Origin: Prevotella sp. UBA4217
Lineage (GTDB): Bacteria; Bacteroidota; Bacteroidia; Bacteroidales; Bacteroidaceae
Direction: 5' to 3'
Length of the DNA: 46,523 nt
NCBI GenBank assembly: GCA_002379425.1
Contig: DFTH01000007.1
Coordinates: forward strand, 1-46,523
A program made the translations under genes and the position numbers. Positions within the stretch are counted from its first letter, which is position 1; each line of letters begins with the position of its first letter. Below, one piece after another: positions 31,641 through 40,617 of this stretch. The notes beneath the pieces are model-generated. The model did no database searches. It saw only the letters and a program-made list of their open reading frames with translations, and was not told where the DNA came from.

Positions 31641-32903
31641 ATGCAACTGAAAGATACTTTTGAAAGCGTCAAGAAGGCCAGCAAGAGCCTTGCCCTGTTG
31701 AGCGACGGGCAACGGAACGAGATTCTGAATGCCGTGGCAGATGCCATCATTGCCAGTCAGGAGCGCATCCTGAAGGCCAACGGCCAGGACTTGGCCAAGA
31801 TGGATAAGTCTAATCCTCTCTACGACCGGCTGCAACTGACGGGGAGCCGGCTGGAGGGTATCGCCGCCGATATGCGCAATGTGGCCACGCTGCCCTCGCC
31901 GCTCGGACATGTCACCAAGCAGAAGACACTGCCCAACGGGCTACGGCTCTGCCGCGTCTCCGTACCTTTCGGGGTTATTGGCATGATCTACGAGGCTCGT
32001 CCTAACGTCACCTTCGATGTGTTCTCCCTCTGCTTCAAGAGTGGTAACGCCTGTGTGCTGAAAGGCGGCAAGGATGCCGACTGTTCCAACCGTGAGGAGG
32101 TGGCCCTCATCCACGAGGTACTGGAAAAGTATTCTTCACTCTTCAATCTTCACTCTTCACTTAAAGATGTCGTGGCCCTCTTGCCTGCCACCCATGAGGC
32201 TACGGGCGAGATGCTGAATGCCGTGGGCTATATCGACCTCTGCATCCCCCGAGGCGGACGGCGGCTCATCGACTTCGTCCGTGATACAGCCCGCGTACCT
32301 GTCATCGAGACGGGGGCCGGTGTGGTGAATACCTACTTCGACAAGGACGGCAACCTGGAGATGGGAAAGGCCATCATCAACAATGCCAAGACGCGCCGCG
32401 TGTCAGTCTGCAATGCCCTCGACTGCCTGCTGGTTCATCAGGATCGACTAGCCGACCTAGGAGAACTAGTAGAACTAGTACGGCTATCCCACGTTATCAT
32501 CTATGCCGACGATCAGGCCTATGTAGCCCTCGAAGGCAAATACCCCTATCTGGAGCATGCCACGGAAGAGAGTTTCGGCACGGAGTTCATGGACTATAAG
32601 ATGGCCATCAAGACCGTCGGCTCACTCGATGAGGCCCTGGCGCATATCGACAAGAACGGCTCCGGCCACAGTGAGGCCATCATCACGGACGATGAAGCCA
32701 CTGCCCGAAAGTTCCAGACCCATGTCGATGCAGCCTGCGTCTATTGGAACGCTCCCACCTCCTTTACCGACGGTGCCCAGTTCGGCCTCGGAGCCGAGAT
32801 AGGCATATCGACGCAGAAACTGGGTCCACGCGGTCCCATGGCCCTGGAGGAGATTTGTACATACAAGTGGCTCATCGAGGGCGAGGGACAGATCAGATCA
32901 TAA
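31641..32903 (+). CDS. proA: Gamma-glutamyl phosphate reductase
   Basis: A 420-residue aldehyde-dehydrogenase-fold enzyme, the second step of proline synthesis. Seen: [73 protein letters not shown], the catalytic Cys in [18 protein letters not shown], and [30 protein letters not shown]. Two tracts are odd. Residues 164-176 ([12 protein letters not shown] region) are encoded by a copy of the heptamer repeat found upstream of argH, and appear as a small insertion before [11 protein letters not shown]. Residues 270-284 are encoded by a period-9 CTAG tract. Both keep the frame. Confidence 0.94.
   Translation: MQLKDTFESVKKASKSLALLSDGQRNEILNAVADAIIASQERILKANGQDLAKMDKSNPLYDRLQLTGSRLEGIAADMRNVATLPSPLGHVTKQKTLPNGLRLCRVSVPFGVIGMIYEARPNVTFDVFSLCFKSGNACVLKGGKDADCSNREEVALIHEVLEKYSSLFNLHSSLKDVVALLPATHEATGEMLNAVGYIDLCIPRGGRRLIDFVRDTARVPVIETGAGVVNTYFDKDGNLEMGKAIINNAKTRRVSVCNALDCLLVHQDRLADLGELVELVRLSHVIIYADDQAYVALEGKYPYLEHATEESFGTEFMDYKMAIKTVGSLDEALAHIDKNGSGHSEAIITDDEATARKFQTHVDAACVYWNAPTSFTDGAQFGLGAEIGISTQKLGPRGPMALEEICTYKWLIEGEGQIRS
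32131..32167 (+). repeat. ACTCTTC heptamer repeat inside proA
   Basis: Matches 20404-20440 at 36 of 37 bases. At the first site it is intergenic, here it is translated. Confidence 0.9.
32448..32487 (+). repeat. Period-9 CTAG repeat inside proA
   Basis: CTAG at 32448, 32457, 32466 and 32475, exactly 9 bases apart, and a decayed CTAT at 32484. Codon phase is CTA Gnn nnn, different from argS and the ligase gene, so the peptide ([14 protein letters not shown]) is unrelated. Confidence 0.9.
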
Positions 32904-32919
32904 TATGAATCACCAGTAG

Positions 32920-34956
32920 ATGATACCAAGAAGACATGCCTTCATCACCCTGATCCTTTGGGTATTCACCGTGCTCCTGACTGTCTCGTGCCATCATGGC
33001 TCCAAGAGCCGCAGACTGACTGTAGAGCAACTGGACTATAATGATTCGCTGGTCTATGCCGCCATGGACAGTGACTATAACTATGCATTGCTCATCGTGG
33101 ATAGCCTGGAAGATGTCCGTGCCCTCTATGACACGAAGATCAACTTCTACCGGGCGCAGATCCATTATAAGTTGGGACAGCAACTGAGTGCCGAACTCTA
33201 TTATAAGAAGGCACTGGCCACCAAAGAACTGCTGCGCGAGCGTCCGTCGCTGTGGTACTTCGCCTACGACCAACTCTCGACCATTCTTACCATCAAGGGC
33301 GACCAGCAAGGTTCCCTTGCCACTGCCACAGAGGGCTATGCCGTCGCCAAGGATGATGATACAGAAGCCGGTCAGGAGTGGAAGGCCATCCTCCTGCATG
33401 ACATCGGCTATTGCCAGATGCAACTGGGACGTGTCGAGGAGGCGGAGAAGAACTTCACCCATGCCTATAACACCCTGAAGCGGCTGGCTTCGCAGACAGG
33501 GAAGTACGACCATATCTACTCTTGGGCTCGGGTGGCTTACAATATCATGGATGCCTATACCACTACCGAGAACTTTGAGAAAGGAGAGAAGTGGGTGGTT
33601 GCTGCCGAAGAGGCCATCAACCGACTGGTAGAATCCCCCGACTGTCCGAAGCGGACGGCAGAAGAATACATCGGTAGTCTGAATACTCATAGGGCCATCG
33701 TGCTCGTCAAGACTGGTCAGCGCAAAGAGGCAGACAAGATCTACAAGGAGTTCTTGAAGTCCGACTACTCCAAGTCCAACATCGGCATCGTCGATAATGC
33801 CGAGTACCTGGAGATCGCAGAGCGATGGAACGACCTGGCCGACTTGTCGCCCAAACTCGACTCCCTGGCCATCTCGTGGGCCATGCCAAAGTCCATGTAT
33901 TACCTGAAAAACTATCTCGTGCGGTTCTTCAATGCCTACCAGAAATCAGGACGGAAGGACCAGGCACTTCGTATAGCACAACGCATGGCAGAGTCGGTGG
34001 ACTCCATCGGTGAATACGAGCGGAAACATAATGCTGCCGAACTGGCGATCATCTATGAGACACAGGAGAAAGAGGCCAAGATCGCAGAACAGGCAAGCCT
34101 GCTGGCGCAGCAGCGCATCCTGGTCGTGCTCATCGCACTGGCACTCCTGCTGCTGTTCTTTGCCTTCTTTGCCTACCATAAGAACAAGAATGCCAAGCAA
34201 CTGACGGCGATGAACGAGGAACTGAAGCGCAAGAACGAGGAACTCACCGTGGCCAATGCCCGTGCAGAGGAATCCTCTCGCATGAAGGCCGACTTCATCC
34301 AGCAGATCTCCCACGAGATACGTACCCCCCTGAACATCCTGAATGGGTTCACACAGGTCATCACTGACCAGGATAGCGAGCAGTTGAGCGCAGACGAGAA
34401 GAAAGATATCCAGCACCGTATATCGGAGAACTCCCACCGCATCACGGACCTCGTGAATAAGATGCTGGAACTGTCGGAGGCCTCCAGCCAGACCGTCATC
34501 CAGCGCACAGACCATGTCGTCGTGGGTGAGATTGCCACGCAGGCGGTCGAAGACTCCTCCATCTGTCAGGCCGTGCATATCCACTTTGAACAACTGTTCG
34601 AGCGCGTGCCGGCCACCGTCCCGTTGGTGACCAATCGCCGCTATGCCATCCGCGCCCTGACGCTCCTGCTCGATAATGCCCAGAAGTTCACACAGAAGGG
34701 CACCGTCAGACTGATCGTCAGGCGGCAGCCTGAGGCGATGGCTTTCGTCGTCGAGGATACAGGTATCGGCATCCCTGCCGACCAGGCGGAACATGTCTTC
34801 GAGGAGTTCGTACAACTTGATGAGTACTACGACGGTACGGGTATCGGACTGGCCGTTGCCCGTAGTATTGCCCGTCGTCTGGGCGGTGACATCACTCTCG
34901 ACACCACCTATACAGGCGGGGCCCGATTTGTCATGACGCTACCGGTAGAGGGTTGA
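32920..34956 (+). CDS. TPR-containing sensor histidine kinase
   Basis: A 678-residue membrane kinase. An N-terminal signal with a lipobox-like end (LLTVSCHHG) precedes a periplasmic tetratricopeptide region (residues 40-390), one membrane segment (RILVVLIALALLLLFFAFFAYH, about 404-425), a coiled coil, then the kinase core: H-box ISHEIRTPLNIL (His465), N-box LLDNAQKFT, G1 VEDTGIGIP, G2 GTGIGLAVAR. Such TPR histidine kinases are common in Bacteroidales; the signal is unknown. No response regulator gene is adjacent. It lies 16 bases after proA, and the stop runs into an octamer repeat before the carbamoyltransferase gene. Confidence 0.9.
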   Translation: MIPRRHAFITLILWVFTVLLTVSCHHGSKSRRLTVEQLDYNDSLVYAAMDSDYNYALLIVDSLEDVRALYDTKINFYRAQIHYKLGQQLSAELYYKKALATKELLRERPSLWYFAYDQLSTILTIKGDQQGSLATATEGYAVAKDDDTEAGQEWKAILLHDIGYCQMQLGRVEEAEKNFTHAYNTLKRLASQTGKYDHIYSWARVAYNIMDAYTTTENFEKGEKWVVAAEEAINRLVESPDCPKRTAEEYIGSLNTHRAIVLVKTGQRKEADKIYKEFLKSDYSKSNIGIVDNAEYLEIAERWNDLADLSPKLDSLAISWAMPKSMYYLKNYLVRFFNAYQKSGRKDQALRIAQRMAESVDSIGEYERKHNAAELAIIYETQEKEAKIAEQASLLAQQRILVVLIALALLLLFFAFFAYHKNKNAKQLTAMNEELKRKNEELTVANARAEESSRMKADFIQQISHEIRTPLNILNGFTQVITDQDSEQLSADEKKDIQHRISENSHRITDLVNKMLELSEASSQTVIQRTDHVVVGEIATQAVEDSSICQAVHIHFEQLFERVPATVPLVTNRRYAIRALTLLLDNAQKFTQKGTVRLIVRRQPEAMAFVVEDTGIGIPADQAEHVFEEFVQLDEYYDGTGIGLAVARSIARRLGGDITLDTTYTGGARFVMTLPVEG

Positions 34957-35017
34957 AGAATTGAAGAATTGAAGGATTGAAGAATTGAAGAATTGAAGGA
35001 TTGAAAAATTGAAGGAT
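34952..35017 (+). repeat. GAAGAATT/GAAGGATT octamer run before the carbamoyltransferase gene
   Basis: About eight tandem copies of an 8-base unit fill the whole gap from the histidine-kinase stop codon to the ATG at 35018. The last unit (AAGGAT) lies where a ribosome-binding site would be. Confidence 0.88.
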
Positions 35018-35983
35018 ATGAAGAGTTTTATTAATGTGGAGGATATCGGCGACCTCCGTCAAGCACTCGCCGAAGCACAGGAGATTAAGAACGACCGCTA
35101 TAAGTATCAGCATCTGGGCAAGAACAAGACCCTGATGATGATCTTCTTCAATAACTCCCTCCGTACCCGTCTCTCCACCCAGAAGGCTGCCATGAACCTG
35201 GGCATGAACGTCATCGTGCTCGACGTGAATGCCGGTGCCTGGAAACTGGAGACGGAGCGCGGTGTCATCATGGATGGCGACAAGAGTGAGCATCTGCTTG
35301 AGGCCATCCCTGTGATGGGGTGCTACTGCGACCTGATCGGCGTACGCTCTTTCGCAGGACTTACCGACCGCGAATATGACTATGCCGAAACGGTGCTCCA
35401 GCAGTTCATCAGATACTCTGGTCGCCCAGTGTTTGCCATGGAGACGGCCACCGTCCATCCCCTTCAGGCCTTTGCCGACCTCATCACTATCGAGGAGCAT
35501 AAGGTAGTGGAGCGCCCGAAGGTCGTGCTCACCTGGGCACCCCACTGTCGTGCCTTGCCACAGGCCGTGCCCAACTCGTTTGCCCAGTGGATGAATGCTG
35601 CCCCGGATGTGGATCTCGTCATCACCCATCCAGAGGGCTATGAACTCGATCCTAAGTTCGTGGGCAACGCCCGTGTGGAGTATGATCAGAAGAAAGCCTT
35701 CGAGGGTGCCGACTTCATCTACGCCAAGAACTGGTCGAACCCTGGTGTAACCAATCCTGCCGACTATGGTAAGATCACCTCGAAGGACATGTCGTGGACG
35801 GTTGATACCGAGCACATGTCGTGGACGAACAACGGTAAGTTCATGCACTGCCTGCCCGTGCGACGCAACCTCATCGTGACGGATGACGTCATCGAGTCGG
35901 CTAATTCCCTCGTCATACCAGAGGCCGCCAACCGCGAGATATCCTGTTCCGTTGTCATCAAGCGCATGCTTGAGGCTCTGTAG
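35018..35983 (+). CDS. argF': N-succinylornithine carbamoyltransferase
   Basis: A 321-residue transcarbamylase of arginine synthesis. It closely resembles the Bacteroides fragilis succinylornithine enzyme as I remember it: FFNNSLRTRLSTQKAAMNLGMNVIVLD, GAWKLETERGVIMDGDKSEHLLEAIPVMGCYCDLIGVRSFA, TWAPHCRALPQAVPNSFAQWMN, EGYELDPKFVGNARVEYDQ, and FMHCLPVRRNLIVTDDVIES. The proline in AIPVMG belongs to the loop that distinguishes the succinyl/acetyl enzymes from ordinary OTCase. TTG 35009 in the preceding octamer repeat is in frame, but ATG 35018 (MKSFINVEDIGDL) fits relatives. Confidence 0.92.
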   Translation: MKSFINVEDIGDLRQALAEAQEIKNDRYKYQHLGKNKTLMMIFFNNSLRTRLSTQKAAMNLGMNVIVLDVNAGAWKLETERGVIMDGDKSEHLLEAIPVMGCYCDLIGVRSFAGLTDREYDYAETVLQQFIRYSGRPVFAMETATVHPLQAFADLITIEEHKVVERPKVVLTWAPHCRALPQAVPNSFAQWMNAAPDVDLVITHPEGYELDPKFVGNARVEYDQKKAFEGADFIYAKNWSNPGVTNPADYGKITSKDMSWTVDTEHMSWTNNGKFMHCLPVRRNLIVTDDVIESANSLVIPEAANREISCSVVIKRMLEAL

Positions 35984-36084
35984 ATTCGCGCGCACCACGG
36001 ACGGGCTCACACCGGATATGGCGCATAGAATGGTTAAAAGGTTAAAATAATTGGAAAATGTTTGGCAGTTCCAAGAATTAGCAC

Positions 36085-36092
36085 TATCTTTG
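36085..36092 (+). promoter_or_regulatory. -7 promoter box (TATCTTTG) for tRNA-Leu and the TPR lipoprotein gene
   Basis: TAnnTTTG 35 bases before the tRNA. A small hairpin GGGCGAAAGCCC lies in the leader at about 36103-36114. Confidence 0.65.
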
Positions 36093-36127
36093 CATCCGCA
36101 ATGGGCGAAAGCCCTTGCAGTGAGGCA

Positions 36128-36213
36128 GCCGCAATGGTGGAATTGGTAGACACGAGGGACTTAAAATCCCTTGACCCGAAACGGTCGTGCGGGTTCGAGT
36201 CCCGCTCGCGGCA
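36128..36213 (+). tRNA. tRNA-Leu (anticodon UAA)
   Basis: An 86-base class II tRNA: acceptor GCCGCAA/TCGCGGC with one A-C mismatch at the sixth pair, D-arm with GGTGGAATTGGTAGAC, anticodon loop CTTAAAA, long variable arm GACC-CGAAAC-GGTC, and T-arm GCGGG-TTCGAGT-CCCGC. Discriminator A; the CCA end is not encoded (CTA follows). Confidence 0.95.
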
Positions 36214-36253
36214 CTAATACTATAACACGAAGCAGAAATAATACTTAGCATAT

Positions 36254-37927
36254 ATGCACATAAAGAACTATCTCCTACTGTCTGCCGCATCTCTGATGCT
36301 TCTTTCCTCGTGCTCCAAACTCGGGGCGCTCTCAGCAGACAACTTCACTGTGACCCCCAACCCGCTGGAGACCCAGGCAGGGACCGTACCTGCAACCATC
36401 AATGGACACTTCCCTGAGAAGTACATGAAAAGGAAGGCCGTGGTGACCATCATCCCGGAATTGCGCTACTCGAACGGGCAGGTGGTGCAGGGCAATACTG
36501 CTACCTTCCAGGGAGAGAACGTGGCGGGCAACGACCAGACGATATCCTACCGCGTGGGCGGCAACTATACGATGAAGACCAACTTCGCATACGCCGGTGA
36601 CAACAAGGCGGAGATGTTCCTGACCTTCAACGCCCGCCTAGGGTCGAAGCAGGTCGCCATACCAGAGGTGAAGGTTGCCGACGGTATCATCGCCACCTCG
36701 GAACTCTATAAGCGGACGATTACCACGGCCAGCGCAGCCCTGTCGCCCGATGCCTACCAGCGCATCACGAAGAAAAAGCAGGAGGCCAATATCAAGTTCC
36801 TTATCCAGCAGGCCAACCTCCGCAAGAGCGAACTGAAGAACAACTCTGTGCAGGAGTTCGTGAAGATGCTGAAGAAGATCAACGACGACCGCGAAGGTCT
36901 GAACCTCGACAATGTGGAAGTATCGGCCTACGCCTCGCCCGACGGTGGCTTCACCATCAACGACAAGTTGGCCAACCAGCGCCAGCAGGTGTCGGAGCAG
37001 TACGTGAACCAGGAGTTGAAGAAGATTAAGATGAGCGCCCCCGTGGATGCCAAATATACCGCCCAGGACTGGGAGGGTTTCCAGGAACTCGTGCAGGCCA
37101 GCAATATCCAGGACAAGGACATCATCCTGCGCGTGCTGTCGATGTATAAGGACCCGCAGGAGCGCGAGCAGCAGATCAAGAATATCTCGGCCGCCTTCCG
37201 CGAACTGGCTGACGGCATACTGCCCCAGTTGCGCCGTTCGCGACTGACCATCAACTACGAAACCATCGGCCGCAGCGACGAGCAGATCCTCGAACAGTTG
37301 AAGGGCGACGCCACCAAACTGAGCATTGAGGAGATCCTCTATGGTGCTGCCCTGAAGGAGAACCCCAAGGAGGCAGAGGAAATCTATCAGTTGGCCACGA
37401 AGATATACCCCAACGATGCCCGTGCCTACAACAATATCGCTACCATCGAATATGCCAAGGGCAACTATGACGCTGCCAAGGACTATATCCAGAAGGCACA
37501 GCGCGTGAACGCCAGTCTGCCGGAGGCCGCTGCCAATCTCGGCATGCTCGCCCTGAAGAATGGCGACGTCAAGACGGCAGAACAGTATATCGCCAGTGCC
37601 ACGGGTGCCAACGGACTGGCTGAGGTGCTGGGCAACCTGAACCTTGCCAAAGGCAACTATGCCCAGGCCGAGCAGGACTTTGCTGAGACCTATTCCAACA
37701 GTGCAGCCCTGGCCCAGATCATGAACAAGAACTATGCCTCGGCTGACATCACGCTGAAATACGTGAAGAACCCCGATGCCACGACGGACTACCTGAAGGC
37801 CATCCTCTATGCCCGCATGGGCAACAAGGCCGGTGCGGCAGAGGCGCTGCGCAATGCCATCAGCAAGGACAGTTCGTATGGCAAGTATGCTGCCAACGAC
37901 CTGGAGTTGTCGAAGATCGGTAAGTGA
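36254..37927 (+). CDS. TPR lipoprotein with OmpA-like segment
   Basis: A 557-residue lipoprotein (signal MHIKNYLLLSAASLMLLSSCSK). Residues 30-150 form a beta-rich domain; residues 195-260 contain a motif like OmpA C-terminal peptidoglycan-binding domains (NVEVSAYASPDGGFTINDKLANQRQQVSEQY); residues 370-555 carry tetratricopeptide repeats (IYPNDARAYNNIATIEYAKGNYDAAKDYIQKAQ). Probably envelope scaffolding at the outer membrane. It begins 40 bases after the tRNA gene with no promoter box between, so it may be transcribed with the tRNA. The next lipoprotein gene follows after about 20 bases. Confidence 0.85.
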   Translation: MHIKNYLLLSAASLMLLSSCSKLGALSADNFTVTPNPLETQAGTVPATINGHFPEKYMKRKAVVTIIPELRYSNGQVVQGNTATFQGENVAGNDQTISYRVGGNYTMKTNFAYAGDNKAEMFLTFNARLGSKQVAIPEVKVADGIIATSELYKRTITTASAALSPDAYQRITKKKQEANIKFLIQQANLRKSELKNNSVQEFVKMLKKINDDREGLNLDNVEVSAYASPDGGFTINDKLANQRQQVSEQYVNQELKKIKMSAPVDAKYTAQDWEGFQELVQASNIQDKDIILRVLSMYKDPQEREQQIKNISAAFRELADGILPQLRRSRLTINYETIGRSDEQILEQLKGDATKLSIEEILYGAALKENPKEAEEIYQLATKIYPNDARAYNNIATIEYAKGNYDAAKDYIQKAQRVNASLPEAAANLGMLALKNGDVKTAEQYIASATGANGLAEVLGNLNLAKGNYAQAEQDFAETYSNSAALAQIMNKNYASADITLKYVKNPDATTDYLKAILYARMGNKAGAAEALRNAISKDSSYGKYAANDLELSKIGK

Positions 37928-37948
37928 TAAGAGAAGGAGCGAAAGGTG

Positions 37949-39004
37949 ATGAGCAAGAGCCTTGCCGACAGACTGCTGTGCGGGTGGCGGATGACCATTC
38001 TGCCCCTGTTGCCGGTGCTGTGCCTTTCGCTCCTCGTCTGTTCCTGCGAAGGTCGTCGCGACACATTCCTGCTGGAAGGCACCTTCAAGGGCTTCAATCA
38101 GGGAGAACTGTATATCTATGGCTTTGACGGCTCCCGACAGATGGATACCGTCGCCGTGGTGAAAGGACAGTTCCGCTACGAGATACCACTGGAAGATTCC
38201 ACCACCTTTGTCTTGGTGTTCCCCAACTACTCTGAACTGGCTGTCTTCGGCACGAAGGGAGCATCTGTCAGGCTGGAGGGTGACGCTACCCACCTGAGAG
38301 AGACCAAGATAGAAGGTCTGAAGGAGAACGAGGAGATGACAGCCTTCCGCCAGGAGACCAGTAGGCAGACACCGCCAGAGATGGCCAAGTCGGTGGCGGC
38401 ATTCATCAGCGAGCATCCCTCCTCACCGTTTGCCCTCTACCTGATGAGGAAATACTTCATCCAGTCGCCGCAGCCCGACTACCAGAAAGCCATAGACGCC
38501 GCAACGGCCATCCATAAGGCCAATCCCGCCATCCCAGGGATGGGCGACCTGATACGCCGGATGAAAGGGCTCAAAGCCCTGAAGGTCGGTGACAGACTGC
38601 CAGCATTCACTGCTACCGACATCAAAGGGCAGACGGTGAGGTCGGCAGACCTGAATGCCAAGGTGAACGTGATTTCCGTCTGGGCCAGTTGGAACTATGA
38701 GAGCATTGGCTTGCAGCGTCGGCTGACTACCGCCAGTGAGAAATACAAGGATGACCTGAAGATTGTCAGCGTCTGTCTGGATGCCGATGTGAAGACCTGC
38801 CGGCGGAAGGTGGAGCGCGACTCCGTGAAATGGAGTACCATCTGTGATGGTAGGGTGTGGGAAACACCCGTCTTGTCCGTCACGGGGCTGTCATACGTGC
38901 CAGACAATATCGTGACCGACAGCCAGGGTAAGATCATCGCCCACTCGCTCAACGCCGGCGACCTGTCGAAGAAACTTGAGGAACTGTTGCCCGAGTCGCC
39001 CTGA
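37949..39004 (+). CDS. Thioredoxin-fold lipoprotein lacking the CxxC motif
   Basis: A 351-residue lipoprotein (signal ending LLVCSCEGR) with an N-terminal DUF4369-like beta domain (residues 25-110: TFLLEGTFKGFNQGELYIYGFDGSRQMDTV) and a C-terminal AhpC/TSA-type thioredoxin fold (KVGDRLPAFTATDIKGQTV). Where relatives have WASWCGPC, this protein has WASWNYES, so both redox cysteines are missing; the cis-Pro region (LSYVPDNIVTDSQGKI) is kept. It can therefore not act as a normal disulfide reductase and may have a binding role. GTG 37946 directly precedes ATG 37949. Confidence 0.85.
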   Translation: MSKSLADRLLCGWRMTILPLLPVLCLSLLVCSCEGRRDTFLLEGTFKGFNQGELYIYGFDGSRQMDTVAVVKGQFRYEIPLEDSTTFVLVFPNYSELAVFGTKGASVRLEGDATHLRETKIEGLKENEEMTAFRQETSRQTPPEMAKSVAAFISEHPSSPFALYLMRKYFIQSPQPDYQKAIDAATAIHKANPAIPGMGDLIRRMKGLKALKVGDRLPAFTATDIKGQTVRSADLNAKVNVISVWASWNYESIGLQRRLTTASEKYKDDLKIVSVCLDADVKTCRRKVERDSVKWSTICDGRVWETPVLSVTGLSYVPDNIVTDSQGKIIAHSLNAGDLSKKLEELLPESP

Positions 39005-39060
39005 GACAGTCAGTCAGCCTAAGTCGAAACAAAGAAAAACAAACAAAAACCACTGATACT

Positions 39061-40608
39061 ATGTTAGTAAAGACTTTTTGCGCTGAGGTCATGGGCCTGG
39101 AAGCCACGACCGTGACCATCGAGGTAAACCTGACAAGGGGTATGTTGTTCCACCTGTCGGGATTGGCAGATACGGCTGTCAAGGAGAGTTATGACCGTAT
39201 CCGTGCAGCCATTAGTAACATCGGTCTGAAACCGCCCACGGCAGACATCACCATCAATCTCAGTCCCGCCGACATACGGAAGGAGGGCAGTGGCTATGAC
39301 CTGCCTCTGGCCATCGGCATCCTTGCCGCCCACGGCAAGGTCAGCGACAGTATGCTCGGCGAGTATATGATGATGGGCGAACTGGGCCTCGACGGCAAAC
39401 TCAAGCACGTCAGCGGACTACTATCAGTCGCCATCCGGGCGCGTAAGGAGAAGTTCAAGGGACTATTGGTACCGAAGGAGAATGTGCGTGAGGCGGCAGT
39501 GGTGAACAATCTGGAGGTCTATGGAATGGACAACCTTGTAGATGTCATCGGGTTCCTGAATGGCTGCGACAACTATGAGCCCACGACCGTGGATACCCGA
39601 AAGGAGTTCTACGAGCAGCAGTACAGTTATGACCTCGACTTTGCCGACGTGAAAGGGCAGGAGAGCGTGAAGCGCGCACTGGAGGTGGCTGCCGCAGGCG
39701 GACATAACCTCATCATGATAGGTCCGCCAGGCAGCGGGAAGTCGATGATGGCCAAGCGCCTGCCCAGTATCCTGCCACCACTATCCCTGGCAGAGAGCCT
39801 GGAGACCACACAGATCCACTCCGTGGCAGGCAAACTCACCAGTGGCACGTCGCTGATCTCGCAGCGTCCCTTTCGCAGTCCTCATCATACCGTCTCTCAG
39901 GTGGCTCTGACGGGTGGCACTAATAAGCCCCGTCCCGGGGAGGTGTCTCTGGCCCACAACGGCGTACTCTTCCTTGACGAACTGACAGAGTTCAGCAAGA
40001 GTACCCTTGAAGTGCTGCGCCAGCCGCTCGAAGACCGCAGAATCACCATCAGCCGTGCGAAATACACGGTGGAATACCCGTGCTCCTTCATGTTCGTGGC
40101 CTCGATGAATCCCTGTCCTTGCGGGTACTATGGTGATCTGACACATCAGTGTACCTGTACCCCCGGTCAGATCAGCCGCTATCTTTCCAAGATCAGCGGT
40201 CCCCTGCTTGACCGTATCGATATCCACTGCGAGATACAGGCTGTGCCTTTCGCCCAACTGTCTCAGATGCAGTCGGGCGAACCTTCGGCAGTCATCCGCG
40301 AGCGTGTCATCGCTGCCCGCAAGATACAGGAGGAGCGGTTAAAGTCGTTCAAAGGCATCCACTGCAATGCCATGATGACGGAGCGTATGCTCCACGAGTT
40401 TGCTGAGCCTGATGGTGACAGCCTCGACATGCTCCGTATGGCCATGGAACGTCTGAAACTCTCTGCCCGTGCCTACAGCCGCATCCTGAAGGTGGCGCGC
40501 ACCATCGCCGACCTGGCCGGCTCGGAAAAGGTGGCATCCCAACACATTGCTGAGGCCATCGGTTATCGCAACCTCGACAGAGGCGACTGGGCGGAGCGAG
40601 GAATATAA
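39061..40608 (+). CDS. YifB/ComM family Mg-chelatase-like AAA ATPase
   Basis: A 515-residue ATPase. N-terminal ChlI-like Lon-protease-fold domain (MLVKTFCAEVMGLEATTVTIEVNLTRG ... GYDLPLAIGILAA), AAA+ core with Walker A IMIGPPGSGKSMMAKRLP and Walker B VLFLDELTEF, the cysteine segment MNPCPCGYYGD...CTCTPGQISRY, and the conserved C-terminal RAYSRILKVARTIADL. ComM of Vibrio and Acinetobacter is a branch-migration helicase in natural transformation (established); here it stands alone, but comF is also in the window. Confidence 0.93.
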   Translation: MLVKTFCAEVMGLEATTVTIEVNLTRGMLFHLSGLADTAVKESYDRIRAAISNIGLKPPTADITINLSPADIRKEGSGYDLPLAIGILAAHGKVSDSMLGEYMMMGELGLDGKLKHVSGLLSVAIRARKEKFKGLLVPKENVREAAVVNNLEVYGMDNLVDVIGFLNGCDNYEPTTVDTRKEFYEQQYSYDLDFADVKGQESVKRALEVAAAGGHNLIMIGPPGSGKSMMAKRLPSILPPLSLAESLETTQIHSVAGKLTSGTSLISQRPFRSPHHTVSQVALTGGTNKPRPGEVSLAHNGVLFLDELTEFSKSTLEVLRQPLEDRRITISRAKYTVEYPCSFMFVASMNPCPCGYYGDLTHQCTCTPGQISRYLSKISGPLLDRIDIHCEIQAVPFAQLSQMQSGEPSAVIRERVIAARKIQEERLKSFKGIHCNAMMTERMLHEFAEPDGDSLDMLRMAMERLKLSARAYSRILKVARTIADLAGSEKVASQHIAEAIGYRNLDRGDWAERGI

Positions 40609-40617
40609 TCCAGCGGA

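Noticed and set aside
35791..35829. Duplicated ACATGTCGTGGACG in the carbamoyltransferase gene
   Set aside because: Only 14 bases, 36 apart, encoding a D/H-M-S-W-T motif at a position where the family length is unchanged; could be chance or local duplication without wider meaning.
36638..38416. 592-residue minus-strand ORF opposite the TPR lipoprotein
   Set aside because: Antisense shadow spanning two well-supported plus-strand genes.
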